Source: Neoroseomonas terrae (GTDB lineage Bacteria; Pseudomonadota; Alphaproteobacteria; Acetobacterales; Acetobacteraceae). From it: DNA of 64,000 nucleotides. The stretch covers positions 1-64,000 of the forward strand of contig NZ_JAAEDI010000011.1 in the NCBI RefSeq assembly GCF_018129025.1, written 5' to 3'. This document shows positions 7,604-15,935 of this stretch, piece by piece; position 1 is the stretch's first letter; every line of letters starts with the position of its first letter. A program made the translations under genes and the position numbers. The notes under the pieces were generated by a model. It made no database searches. It saw nothing but the letters and a program-made list of their open reading frames with translations, and was not told the origin of the DNA.

Positions 7604-8263
7604 ATGACACGACGTTCCGCCCCCGACGCAGCCCCGGTGAAGCGCAGCGTCGGCCGTCCCAGCCTCCGGCCGCAGTTGCTCGACGCCGCGCTCGACCTGA
7701 TCGCGGAGGACGGTGTGGGCGCGCTGACCTATGAGGCGCTGTCCGTGCGCACTGGCGTCAGCAAGGGCGGGCTGCTGTATCACTTCCCGAGCAAGGATGC
7801 GCTGCTCGACGCCCTCACCGAACGGCTGGTCGACCGCTACGCCGAGGCTCGCCGTGCGACCACCGAGGAACTGCCGGAATCGCCTTCGCGCGAACTGAAG
7901 GGCTACGCCATCGCCTCGCTGCACAACCGCTCCAAGGCGGATGGCGCAAGTGCGCGCCTGAAGATGTCCGGCGTGTGGAACCGCCGCGTCGGCAAGGCCT
8001 ACTACGCGCGCCGCTTCCGCGAGATGGCAGCCGGGATGGACCGCGACCGGGCCGCCATCGTGCATCTTGCGGTCGAAGGCCTCTGGTACATGGAACTTGC
8101 CGGTGTCTCTCCGTTCACCGCCCTCGAGCGGCGCCGGATCGTGATGCTCCTGCTCCGCCTCGCCGATGGCGGGGAGATCGAGGCAGGTCCGTCGGCGCCG
8201 CGCGGAACGGCTCGCGCGCCCGCGAAGCGCCCATCCATGCGGGCAACGAAAAGCACCCGCTGA
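7604..8263 (+). CDS. TetR/AcrR-family transcriptional regulator
   Basis: 219 residues. The N-terminal HTH spans about residues 20-67: LLDAALDLIAEDGVGALTYE, then ALSVRTGVSKGGLLYHFPSK, whose G-x-L-x-x-H-F-x-S-K is the classic TetR recognition-helix end. The ligand-binding half is helical and includes VWNRRVGKAYYARRFREM and a WYMELAGVSPF segment as in regulators with a TetR_C_37-type C-terminus. The Arg/Pro/Lys-rich tail is probably disordered. The start is 28 bp ahead of an amino-acid binding protein gene, so they are likely co-transcribed and the regulator may control that gene. Confidence 0.9.
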   Translation: MTRRSAPDAAPVKRSVGRPSLRPQLLDAALDLIAEDGVGALTYEALSVRTGVSKGGLLYHFPSKDALLDALTERLVDRYAEARRATTEELPESPSRELKGYAIASLHNRSKADGASARLKMSGVWNRRVGKAYYARRFREMAAGMDRDRAAIVHLAVEGLWYMELAGVSPFTALERRRIVMLLLRLADGGEIEAGPSAPRGTARAPAKRPSMRATKSTR

Positions 8264-8291
8264 TCACACCTTGGGGGGAGAATAGCCAATC

Positions 8292-9332
8292 ATGTTGAAG
8301 CGCCATCTCATGGCCGCCTGCGTCGCGCTCGGTGCAGCATTCGCCGGGCCGGCATCCGCACAGCAGAGCACCCAGCCGAGCCCCACGCTCGATGCCATCC
8401 GCGCACGCGGGGCGCTGGTCTGTGGCATCAGCACAGGCGTCGCGGGATTCGCGCTGCCGGACAGCCAGGGCAATTGGCGTGGGCTGGATATCGATCTGTG
8501 CCGCGGGCTCGCCGCCGCCATCTTCAACGATCCGGCCAAGCTGCGCCTGGTGCCGTTGGCCACCTCCACGCGCTTCACCGCGTTGGGGTCCGGGGAGATC
8601 GACGTCCTGATCCGCGTCTCCACCATGACCATGTTGCGCGACACGACACTCGGCCTGCGGGCGACCATGCCGTACTTCTACGATGGGCACGGATTCATGG
8701 TCCGCGCCGATGCCGGGATCCAGCGTGTCCGCGACCTCGCAGGCGCGACCATCTGCCTGCAGCAGGGCACGACCAACGAGCAGATCACCGCGGACTACTT
8801 CCGGTCGATCAATGCCGAGTTCCGCCCGGTGGTGTTCGAGCGCGCAGACCAGGCGATCGGCGCCCTGGCCGCCGGGCGCTGCGACAGCTTCGGCCTTGAT
8901 GCGGGCGCGCTGGCCGCCCTGCGCTCGACCATGGCCAATCCGGGCGACTGGGTCGTGCTGCCGGAGCGATTCTCGAAGGAACCTTATGGCGCCTATGTCC
9001 GCCGCGGCGACGACAACTGGTTCGACATCGTGCGCTGGTTCACCAACGCGGTGATCGAGGCCGAGGAGCAGGGCATCACCAGCGCGAACGCCGAGGAGAT
9101 ACGCCGCACCGCGGCCAACCCCAATACGCGGCGGCTGCTCGGCGTCACGCCGGAACTGGGCCAGGCTCTGAAGCTCGATTCGGCCTGGGCGTACAATGTG
9201 GTTCGCACGCTGGGCAACTACGGCGAGATGTACGAACGGAACATGGGACCGAACACGCCTGTGGGCTTGGCGCGCGGGCCGAACAATATTTGGACCAATG
9301 GTGGGCTGCTCTACGCGCTGCCGATGCGTTGA
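8292..9332 (+). CDS. Amino-acid ABC transporter periplasmic binding protein (AapJ-like), orphan
   Basis: 346 residues. A signal peptide (about 1-23, ending GPASAQ) precedes a bacterial extracellular solute-binding family 3 domain: LDAIRARGALVCGI, GLDIDLCRGLAAAIF, TRFTALGSGEIDVL, then PYFYDGHGFMVR. The C-terminal NVVRTLGNYGEMYERN and GLLYALPMR match the general L-amino-acid binding protein AapJ of rhizobia. The expected AapQ, AapM and AapP permease/ATPase genes are absent: the next gene is on the other strand. So this binding protein must use permeases encoded elsewhere or act as a sensor. A purine-rich GGGGGGAG lies upstream of the ATG. Confidence 0.88.
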   Translation: MLKRHLMAACVALGAAFAGPASAQQSTQPSPTLDAIRARGALVCGISTGVAGFALPDSQGNWRGLDIDLCRGLAAAIFNDPAKLRLVPLATSTRFTALGSGEIDVLIRVSTMTMLRDTTLGLRATMPYFYDGHGFMVRADAGIQRVRDLAGATICLQQGTTNEQITADYFRSINAEFRPVVFERADQAIGALAAGRCDSFGLDAGALAALRSTMANPGDWVVLPERFSKEPYGAYVRRGDDNWFDIVRWFTNAVIEAEEQGITSANAEEIRRTAANPNTRRLLGVTPELGQALKLDSAWAYNVVRTLGNYGEMYERNMGPNTPVGLARGPNNIWTNGGLLYALPMR

Positions 9333-9458
9333 GCGTTGCATGGCAGCAGGTCGTCGCTTCGCGCTTCCGCATGAGTAGCCGATAGCGTCTGCTGCCGTCG
9401 CCCGCGAGTTCCGGCGTCCACAACGGTGGGCGCACGGCTCTGCGGCACGGGGATCGTT

Positions 9459-10517
9459 TCACCCCACCGGCACCAGCGCGGCCCGGAACTGCGCCGCGCA
9501 TGCTTCCCAAGACCACGCTTCCGCATGCGTCCGGCACGCGCTGCGGTCCGCTTCCACTGCGCGCAGCGCGGCGGCGCGCAGGTCTTCGTCCAGCGCGCCG
9601 ATGCGCGGGTCGGTGATCACGTCGAGCGGCCCGGTCACCGGAAACGCCGCGACGGGCGTACCGGAGGCCAGCGCCTCCAGCAGCACCAGGCCGAACGTGT
9701 CGGTTCGCGAGGGGAAGACAAAGACATCCGCGCCGGCATAGGACCGGGCCAGGTTCCCGTTGTCGCGGTACCCGGTGAAATGCACGTCCGGGAACCGCTT
9801 CTGAAGCCCCTCGCGTGCCGGCCCGTCACCGACCACGACCTTGGTGCCGGGCAGGTCGAGCGCCAGGAACGCCTCGATGTTCTTCTCGATCGCCACGCGC
9901 CCGGCATAGAGGAACACCGGCCGCTGCAACCCTTCCCAGGGTTCGCGCGGCTCCGGCCGGAAGCGGGCGAGGTCGACGCCGCGTGTCCAGGCCCGCACCT
10001 TGGTGAAGCCGCGGCGAACCAGTTCCTCGCGCAGCGACAGCGTTGCCGCGAAGGTGCCGGCACCGCCCTCGTGGAAGCGCCGCATCACCGCCCAGGACCA
10101 CGCCACGGGAATGCGCGTGCGCGCGTGCAGGTACTCCGGGAAGCGCGTGTGAAAGGCCGTGGTGAAGGGCCAGCCGCGCTTGCGGCACAGCGATCGCATC
10201 GCCCAGCCGAGTGGGCCCTCGGTCGCGATGTGCACGACCTCCGGCTTGAACGCGTCCACCAGCTTGCGCAGCCGGCGCCCCGGTGCGATCGCGAGGCGGA
10301 TCTCGGCATAGCCCGGCATCGGGACGTTCACGAAGCGGTCGGGGCCGATGACCTCCACCGTGTCGCCGCCGGCGCGCAGCGTGTCGGCGACGATCGACAT
10401 CGTGCGCACCACGCCGTTCACCTGCGGGAACCACGCATCCGACACGATCAGGATACGCAGCGACGCGCGATGCGCGCCGATGCAGTCTGCGGCCTGGACG
10501 GCCCCGGCATCGTCCAT
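9459..10517 (-). CDS. GT4-family glycosyltransferase
   Basis: 352 residues. The N-terminal Rossmann half has RILIVSDAWFPQVNGVVRT, the acceptor-domain signature of GT-B enzymes that transfer sugars to lipids (PimB, MgtA and plant SQD2-like). The C-terminal half has FLYAGRVAIEKNIEAFL, VVGDGPAREGL and FPSRTDTFGLVLLEALASG, the nucleotide-sugar site. ATG 10517 lies 5 nt after the stop of the phosphoesterase gene. The reading frame is open far upstream, but that part is a shadow of the neighbour. With the adjacent LpxH-like and diacylglycerol-kinase-like genes it probably makes a membrane glycolipid. Donor and acceptor cannot be read from sequence. Confidence 0.88.
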   Translation of the reverse strand: MDDAGAVQAADCIGAHRASLRILIVSDAWFPQVNGVVRTMSIVADTLRAGGDTVEVIGPDRFVNVPMPGYAEIRLAIAPGRRLRKLVDAFKPEVVHIATEGPLGWAMRSLCRKRGWPFTTAFHTRFPEYLHARTRIPVAWSWAVMRRFHEGGAGTFAATLSLREELVRRGFTKVRAWTRGVDLARFRPEPREPWEGLQRPVFLYAGRVAIEKNIEAFLALDLPGTKVVVGDGPAREGLQKRFPDVHFTGYRDNGNLARSYAGADVFVFPSRTDTFGLVLLEALASGTPVAAFPVTGPLDVITDPRIGALDEDLRAAALRAVEADRSACRTHAEAWSWEACAAQFRAALVPVG

Positions 10518-10522
10518 CGGCG

Positions 10523-11341
10523 TCAGGCCGCCGGCTCGATGGCGGTGGCGGCCGCAGCGCGGCGCGGCGTGCGGGCGAAGGACAGGCGGTTCTCCTGCAC
10601 CCAGTCCACCAGCTCGAAGCGCCCATCCGCGTGCTCGACCAGCGCGCTGCAGGATTCCACCCAATCGCCGTCGTTCATGTAGAGAACGCCCGCGACCTCG
10701 CGCATCTCGGCATGGTGGATGTGGCCGCAGATCACGCCATCCAGGCCGCGGCGCTTGGCTTCGGTGGCGAGCGCCGTCTCGAAGCGGTCGATCGCCTTCA
10801 CTGCTTCCTTCACCTGCCGCTTCAGCCACTGCGACAGCGACCAGTACGGGTAGCCGAAGCGGCGGCGCCCGGCGTTGAACCAGCGGTTCAGCACCAGCGC
10901 CCAGTCATAGGCCCAGTCGCCGAGATGGGCGAGGACCTTGGCGTAGCGGATCACGCCGTCGAACTCGTCTCCATGGATGACAAGAAAGCGGCGGCCGTCG
11001 GCGGCCTCGTGCTCCGCCTCGCGCGCCAGTTTCACGCCGGCGACCTCGAGACCGAGCCAGTCGCGGAACATCTCATCGTGGTTGCCGGGGATGTAGATCA
11101 CCTCGGTGCCGTGGCGCGCCATGCGGAGAACCAGGCGAATCACCTCGTCATGGTCGCTGTCCCAGTACCAGGACTTCTTCAGGCGCCAGCCATCGACGAT
11201 GTCGCCGACGAGGTAGAGGCGCTCGCATTCGACCTTCTTGAGGAAGTCCACCAGGAAGTCGCTGCGGCAACCGCGGGTGCCAAGATGAACGTCCGACAGG
11301 AAGATGCTGCGGTAGCGGCGGCGGGGGCTGGCTTCGTGCAT
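10523..11341 (-). CDS. LpxH-like metallophosphoesterase (UDP-2,3-diacylglucosamine diphosphatase family)
   Basis: 272 residues from ATG 11341. A GTG 24 nt earlier is an alternative; a CCGGAG lies about 10 nt before the chosen ATG. All calcineurin-type metal motifs are present: SDVHLG (Asp17, His19), GDIVDGW, GNHDE, IHGDEFD and GHIHH. The family contains LpxH, which cleaves UDP-2,3-diacylglucosamine in lipid A synthesis, and also LpxH-like enzymes of other phospholipid routes. Immediate linkage to a glycosyltransferase suggests a lipid substrate. It is divergent from the diacylglycerol-kinase-like gene (207-bp gap). Confidence 0.85.
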   Translation of the reverse strand: MHEASPRRRYRSIFLSDVHLGTRGCRSDFLVDFLKKVECERLYLVGDIVDGWRLKKSWYWDSDHDEVIRLVLRMARHGTEVIYIPGNHDEMFRDWLGLEVAGVKLAREAEHEAADGRRFLVIHGDEFDGVIRYAKVLAHLGDWAYDWALVLNRWFNAGRRRFGYPYWSLSQWLKRQVKEAVKAIDRFETALATEAKRRGLDGVICGHIHHAEMREVAGVLYMNDGDWVESCSALVEHADGRFELVDWVQENRLSFARTPRRAAAATAIEPAA

Positions 11342-11548
11342 CCGACTCAGACTCCGGAGCGTCACCGGGCCTTCGACACGACTCCGGCGACGTGCTGCAG
11401 ATGCCGCGGCGATACAGTGTGATCAGGAAGCCGCGCATGAATCTTGAATGAAGGAAGTAGCGCGAGGGCTTGTCGGAACGCCTTGTCATGCGACGGTCGC
11501 CGAAGCGACGCCGTATCGTCACCGTCGCGCTGCCAGAAGCCCTGCCCC

Positions 11549-12430
11549 ATGCCGACGCGCATGCTCATCGTGTTCAATCCCGCCGCCGGGGCGCGCCGTC
11601 GCCGCCGGCTGTTCGCTGCGCTCGACCTGATGCGCGGCATCGGCCTGCGGCCGGAGGTGGCGGATACCGAGCGCCGCGGCCATGCCGCCGAGCTCGCGCG
11701 CAACGCCGCGGCGGCCGGTGTGCCGATCGTGGTCGCCGCCGGCGGGGACGGCACCATCGCGGAAGTGGCGGACGGCCTCGCCGGTTCCGATTCCGCGCTC
11801 GGCGTATTGCCGCTCGGCACGGCGAATGTGCTGGCGCTGGAACTCGGCATCCCGCGCGCGCCCGCGCACGCAGCCGCGGTGCTTGCGATGGGCCGCACGG
11901 CGCTGCTGCATCCAGGCCTCGCACGCCATCCGGATGGGCGGGAATTGCTGTTCGTGCAGATGCTCGGCGCCGGCTTCGACGCCGCCGTCGTGCATAACCT
12001 CTCCAGCCCCCTGAAGCGCGCCATCGGCAAGGGCGCTTATGTCCTGCAGACGCTGCGGGAAATGCCGCGCTACCCTTTCGCCCCCATCCGCGCCGAGATC
12101 GACGGCCGTATCGAGGATGCGGCGAGCGTGATCGTCTCGAAGGGCCGTCTCTATGCCGGGCGGTTCCTGCTCGCACCCGGGGCCGATCCCCGCACCGAAG
12201 GCTTTCACGTCGCGCTGTTCCGGGATGCCGGCGTGCTGGCTGCGATGCGCTATGGGGCGGCATTGCCGCTTGGCCTGCTGCCGCGGATGCGCGGGGTGGA
12301 GATCCGCTGCGCCGAAACCGTACGGCTCGAAGGGCCGGATCTGCCCGCGCAGGCGGATGGCGACGCGGCCGGCTGCCTGCCGGTGATGATCGGGCCGGCG
12401 CCGCGACCGATGCGGATCGTCGTGCCGTAA
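11549..12430 (+). CDS. Diacylglycerol/sphingosine kinase-like lipid kinase
   Basis: 293 residues. The DAGK catalytic fold starts MLIVFNPAAGARRRRRLF and has the nucleotide-binding GGDGTIAEVADGLAGS (GGDGT at 65-69), VLPLGTANVLALELGIP and GAGFDAAVV. The YegS/DgkB-type C-terminal lobe contains GRLYAGRFLLAPGADP. The family phosphorylates diacylglycerol or related lipids with ATP. ATG 11549 was chosen because the protein core begins right after it and nothing upstream resembles the family. The last codons and TAA stop lie inside the first unit of a tandem hairpin array, so the repeat contributes the final Val-Pro. Confidence 0.87.
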   Translation: MPTRMLIVFNPAAGARRRRRLFAALDLMRGIGLRPEVADTERRGHAAELARNAAAAGVPIVVAAGGDGTIAEVADGLAGSDSALGVLPLGTANVLALELGIPRAPAHAAAVLAMGRTALLHPGLARHPDGRELLFVQMLGAGFDAAVVHNLSSPLKRAIGKGAYVLQTLREMPRYPFAPIRAEIDGRIEDAASVIVSKGRLYAGRFLLAPGADPRTEGFHVALFRDAGVLAAMRYGAALPLGLLPRMRGVEIRCAETVRLEGPDLPAQADGDAAGCLPVMIGPAPRPMRIVVP

Positions 12431-12576
12431 GGCACGCCCGCCATATCGTGCCGTAAGGCACGCCCGCCATATCGTGCCGTAAGGCACGCCCGCCCTATCG
12501 TGCCGTAAGGCACGCCTGCCCTGTCTTGCCGAACGGGCACGCCGGCCCTGTCAGCCGTAAGGCACTCTGATCCTGT
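12421..12576 (+). repeat. Tandem array of GTAA-loop hairpins (26-bp unit)
   Basis: Four near-identical 26-bp units start at 12421, 12447, 12473 and 12499, followed by two diverged units at 12525 and 12552. Each unit contains CGTGCC-GTAA-GGCACG, a perfect 6-bp stem closed by a GTAA loop, then a spacer of the type CCCGCCATAT. As RNA this is a GNRA tetraloop hairpin repeated several times. The first unit overlaps the final codons and stop of the lipid kinase gene. It probably acts as a terminator or RNA 3'-end stabiliser. Confidence 0.85.
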
Positions 12577-12669
12577 CGACGCCGCAGGGCGGCGGCCCAG
12601 TCCTGGCGCGGCCGGGCAACGCGTGCTGGATTGCGTCCGCTTTTCCACGTTCCGAGGACTTCCAGACTC

Positions 12670-13344
12670 ATGCCCATCGGCTTTCGCATCGCCCCCGTCA
12701 CCCAGCGCGTCGACCCGGCGCTGATCGCCCGCGCGGCGACACTGCCGGCCGCGAATATCGGCGATGTCATGTCCCGCCTGCAGACCATGCGCGGCGGCTT
12801 CCGCCCCTTCGGCGGCAAGAAGGTCATCGCCGGCCCGGCCTTCACCGTGCGGGCGCGCTCGGGCGACAATCTGCTGCTGCACCGCGCCTGCGACATGGCC
12901 GAGCCGGGTGACATCATCGTCGGCGACGGCGGCGGCGACCTGTCCATCGCCCTGATGGGCGAACTGATGATCGGCCACGCCCAGACACGCGGCGTGCAGG
13001 GCATCGTGCTGGATGGCGCGGTGCGGGACGTCGATGCGCTGGCGGCGATGGACATCGGCGTCTGGGCCTGCGGCGCGACGCCCTCGGGCCCCTACAAGGA
13101 CGGGCCGGGCGAGATCGGGCACCCGGTCTCCTGCGGCGGCCAGGTGGTGATGCCGGGCGACCTGATCGTGGCGGATGCCGATGGCGTGGTGGTCGTGCCG
13201 CGCGCCGAGGCCGCCGCGGTCATCGCACTGGCCGAGGCGCACAACGCCAAGGAACAGAAGGCGCAGGCCGCGATCGACGCCCGGAACTATGATCGGAGCT
13301 GGGTGCTGGAGTCGCTTCGCGCCAAGGGATGCGAAGGGGCCTGA
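12670..13344 (+). CDS. RraA-like / 4-hydroxy-4-methyl-2-oxoglutarate aldolase family protein
   Basis: 224 residues. The RraA-fold core has NIGDVMSRLQTM, GPAFTVRARSGDNLLLHRA, the glycine-rich EPGDIIVGDGGGD, then GVQGIVLDGAVRDVDAL with the family's substrate/metal residues (R-D) and DADGVVVVPRAEA. Members are divalent-metal aldolases/decarboxylases of 4-carboxy-4-hydroxy-2-oxoadipate or HMG. RraA of E. coli is a non-enzymatic RNase E inhibitor. The longer C-terminus and preserved R-D favour an enzyme. It stands alone: the hairpin array precedes it and repeat copy B follows 9 bp after the stop. Confidence 0.85.
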   Translation: MPIGFRIAPVTQRVDPALIARAATLPAANIGDVMSRLQTMRGGFRPFGGKKVIAGPAFTVRARSGDNLLLHRACDMAEPGDIIVGDGGGDLSIALMGELMIGHAQTRGVQGIVLDGAVRDVDALAAMDIGVWACGATPSGPYKDGPGEIGHPVSCGGQVVMPGDLIVADADGVVVVPRAEAAAVIALAEAHNAKEQKAQAAIDARNYDRSWVLESLRAKGCEGA

Positions 13345-13353
13345 GGTCCGACG

Positions 13354-13595
13354 GAGAGGGGCGTTGCCCCTCTTCGAACCTCTCCCCACCAAAGGCCGAA
13401 GGGCCTTTGGAAACCTTGATCCGGCGTCGGATGGGAAGGAAGCGCACGGCCGTCACGTCATCTCGTGCCGGGCTGGACTTCCCCGCGCCGCGCACAACGC
13501 GGTCCTCACCAATCCTTCAGGCCGACGTGTCCGACAACCAGATGATGGTTTGCAACGGCCTTTCGGCCTTTGCTGAGGAGGGGCAAAGCCCCTCC
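13354..13595. repeat. Dispersed hairpin-ended intergenic repeat, copy B
   Basis: 242 bp between the convergent RraA-like and Tim44-like genes. The left end is AGAGGGGC/GCCCCTCT (13355-13373), then AAAGGCC-gaa-GGGCCTTT (about 13391-13408). The right end is the inverted counterpart: AAAGGC-type CGGCCTTTCGGCCTTTGC (about 13554-13573), then GGAGGGGC-aaa-GCCCCTCC (13577-13595). The middle about 130 bp differs from copies C and D. It likely terminates both flanking genes. Confidence 0.8.
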
Positions 13596-13605
13596 CCAGC
13601 TTATC

Positions 13606-14586
13606 TCAGGCCGGCTGCGACTGCTGGATCGCCGACAGCATCCAGCGCCCGCCGGGGCCCTTGCGGGTGAAGGTCCAGAGCTCGGTCGCCTCGGCGCGCT
13701 GCGTCGTGCTCCCCTCGACGACCTTGTTCGTCGCATTGTCGAAGGTCGCATCCAGCATCGAGAAGCGCATCGCGACTGTGGCGTAGTCCTCCCCGTCCTC
13801 GTTCCAGGATTCCGCGAGGTCGCCCTGCTCCAGCCGGACGTCGCGCGTCTCGTTGCGCCAGTTGCGGGCTTCGAGGTCGCGCAGGTCCTGCGAGAAGTAG
13901 CCAACCATCTCCGGCGTCGCGACGGCGCGCAGCGCGCTCAGGTCGCGCCGCGACCACGCCGCGTTCACATCCTTCAGCGTCTGCTCAAAGGCCTGGAAGT
14001 CATCCGGGCCGACCTCGAGCGGCCCGCCGGCCCGCGCCGGCGCCGCCTGGGCGCCACCCATGGCACCACCGAACTGCTTCGGCTCGGGCTGCGCCTGGAA
14101 CGCGTAGGGGGCGGCGGCCGGGCCACCGGCCGGGGCGGCACGACGGCTGCGGATGAAGCGCACGACGAACATCACCAGCAGGCCGATCAGGGCAATCTGC
14201 AGGATCATGCCGAGGATGGCGCCGAAGCCGGCCCCGCCGCCGAACAGGCCAAAGCCGAGCAGCCCGCCGATCAGCCCGCCGGCGAGCAGCGCCCCGCCGA
14301 ACGACCCGAAGAAGCCGCGCTGCGGCGCGGCACCGGGCGCCGCCGTGCCCGGCCGCGCCACGTTGGACCCCGGCTGCGGGGTGTTGGTGCGGTCGAACCG
14401 GGTGCCGCCGCCCGGCGCGGTCGTCGTCGAGGGCGGGGCGGAATAGGTCTGGCTGCCGCGGCTGCCCGAGGAGCGACCGCCCCCCGGCCGGGCCTCGGCC
14501 ATCATCGGCGCAAGCACGAAGGCCAGCGCGGCCATCGCGGTGAGGAATGTTGCGGTACGGCGCATTGGACTTGGCGTCTCCGACAT
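13606..14586 (-). CDS. Tim44-like domain membrane-anchored protein
   Basis: 326 residues. A signal/anchor (about 8-32, TATFLTAMAALAFVLAPMMAE) is followed by an RPGGGRSSGSRGSQT low-complexity stretch and a Gly/Phe-rich hydrophobic region (about 85-135, with GLIGGLLGFGLFGGG and a TM helix ending VVRFIRSRR). The C-terminal Tim44/MRP-L45 domain (about 195-325) contains FEQTLKDVNAAWSRRDLSAL, VGYFSQDL and GGRWMLSAIQQ. Bacterial relatives are envelope proteins of unknown role; the fold binds lipid or protein. ATG 14586 has AGGAAG close upstream; Met8 at 14565 is an alternative. It is divergent from the GGDEF/EAL-like pair. Confidence 0.85.
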   Translation of the reverse strand: MSETPSPMRRTATFLTAMAALAFVLAPMMAEARPGGGRSSGSRGSQTYSAPPSTTTAPGGGTRFDRTNTPQPGSNVARPGTAAPGAAPQRGFFGSFGGALLAGGLIGGLLGFGLFGGGAGFGAILGMILQIALIGLLVMFVVRFIRSRRAAPAGGPAAAPYAFQAQPEPKQFGGAMGGAQAAPARAGGPLEVGPDDFQAFEQTLKDVNAAWSRRDLSALRAVATPEMVGYFSQDLRDLEARNWRNETRDVRLEQGDLAESWNEDGEDYATVAMRFSMLDATFDNATNKVVEGSTTQRAEATELWTFTRKGPGGRWMLSAIQQSQPA

Positions 14587-14714
14587 GAACTTCCTGCAAT
14601 ATAAGCAAAAGCGCGGCATGTTTCGATACCCTTCCGCCGCAACGCTTCCTTCATCCGCCGGGCGCGATGCTGCTCCAGCGCGCGGGCCGTCCGCCGCCTC
14701 CGCAGGAAGCAGGG

Positions 14715-15935
14715 ATGCCACGGCAGGACAGTACCGTTGCGGCCGACGGCACGGCGCCCCCCACCGGACCTGGCCCCGACGCGCTGCGGCGCGCCCTGCG
14801 CGGTCCGCCGGGCCGGGTGGCACTGCGCCTGCCCGCGCCCGCCCTGCCCGCACAGCGGCGCGTCATCGTCGCCCTCATGGAGGAAGCCGCCCGGCCGCGT
14901 GGTGCTGCGGTGCTGGAAACCGCCCAGGGCGAGCTCCTGCTGACTGACGCCGAACCCGCCGACGGGGCGCGCCTTGCCGCACTGCTCGTCAGGCTGCTCG
15001 GCACTGAGCCGGAACGCCTTGCCCTGCCCGAGGCGGTGGCGCCGCTGCTGGCACTGCCGGGACTGGCACCGGCGGGCACGGCCATCACCGCCCCGCCCGC
15101 CGCCACCGGCATCGAGGCGATGACCGCCGCCCTGCCACTGGCCGCGCTGCTGCGGCGGCATGGCGTGCTGCACCTCGCCGCCGGCCAGCCACGGCGCCTC
15201 GCCTTCCTGCAACTGGTCCTGCCCGACGCCGCGCTGGCACCGCATCTCGGCGCCGCCGCCGCCGATCCCGACCTGCTCCGCCATGCGGGGGACCGCCTGC
15301 GCGGCCGGCTCCTCACCGAGCTCGCCGAGCCGGCCAGGCGGGACGCGCTGCTCGGCGCCATCCCGGCCGTGCCGTTGTTGATCGACCTGCCCTACGCCCT
15401 GCTGCCCAGCCTTCCCCCCGCCGCAGCTGCGGCGGGGGAGGACGGCGTCCCGCTGCCCGCCCTCGTCGCCACCCTCTCGGCTGCGGAAGCGATGACCGAG
15501 GGCCTTGCCCGGCGTCGCGCGGCGCTGCGCCATGCCGGATGGGGGCTGGCCGTCCGCGGCCTCGATGCCGCGTCCCTCGCGCTGCTGGCGCCGGAAGCCC
15601 TGCCGGTGGATCTGCTGCTGCTGCACTGGTCTCCCGATCTCGCCGGACGCGCCGCGGTCGCGGGGCTGCGCCGGGTCGATGCGGCACGGCTCATCCTGAC
15701 CGGCTGCGACGGCGCCGCCATCGAATGGGGCATGGCGATGGGCGTCGCCCGCTTCGCCGGCCCGGCGATCGACGCGCTGCTCGCCGCCCAGCGCATGGCG
15801 GCCTGCGACCATGCCGGCACCTGCACCCGCAGCGCCTGCGCCACGCGGGGCCAGGCCGCCGCGCCGGCGGGTCGCGCCGGCTGCTTCGCCCTGCCACTGC
15901 TCTCAGCCCTGTTGCCGCGGGAAGGCGCGGCATGA
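14715..15935 (+). CDS. Degenerate GGDEF/EAL-like protein with Cys-rich tail (first of pair)
   Basis: 406 residues, very Ala/Leu-rich. ATG 14715 has AGGAAG 5 nt upstream. Residues about 48-118 (VLETAQGELLLTDAEPADGA, then LAALLVRLLG) have the look of a diverged GGDEF-like domain. Residues about 140-355 look like a diverged EAL barrel ending LILTGCDGAAIEWGMAMGV. I see neither a GGDEF nor an EAL motif, so no cyclic-di-GMP chemistry is expected. The tail holds Cys364, Cys370, Cys375 and Cys390 (C-x5-C-x4-C-x14-C), a possible metal site absent from the next gene. It overlaps that gene by ATGA and is its paralogue in the C-terminal half. The domain assignment is tentative. Confidence 0.6.
   Translation: MPRQDSTVAADGTAPPTGPGPDALRRALRGPPGRVALRLPAPALPAQRRVIVALMEEAARPRGAAVLETAQGELLLTDAEPADGARLAALLVRLLGTEPERLALPEAVAPLLALPGLAPAGTAITAPPAATGIEAMTAALPLAALLRRHGVLHLAAGQPRRLAFLQLVLPDAALAPHLGAAAADPDLLRHAGDRLRGRLLTELAEPARRDALLGAIPAVPLLIDLPYALLPSLPPAAAAAGEDGVPLPALVATLSAAEAMTEGLARRRAALRHAGWGLAVRGLDAASLALLAPEALPVDLLLLHWSPDLAGRAAVAGLRRVDAARLILTGCDGAAIEWGMAMGVARFAGPAIDALLAAQRMAACDHAGTCTRSACATRGQAAAPAGRAGCFALPLLSALLPREGAA

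Noticed and set aside
12421-12576. Possible CRISPR array
   Set aside because: Units are contiguous 26-bp tandem repeats with conserved spacers of about 10 bp, and no cas gene is present.
12250-13392. Minus-strand 380-codon frame with repeated GVPYGT-type peptides
   Set aside because: The repetition is only the tandem hairpin array read in reverse, and the rest is antisense to the RraA-like and lipid-kinase genes, which have clear families.
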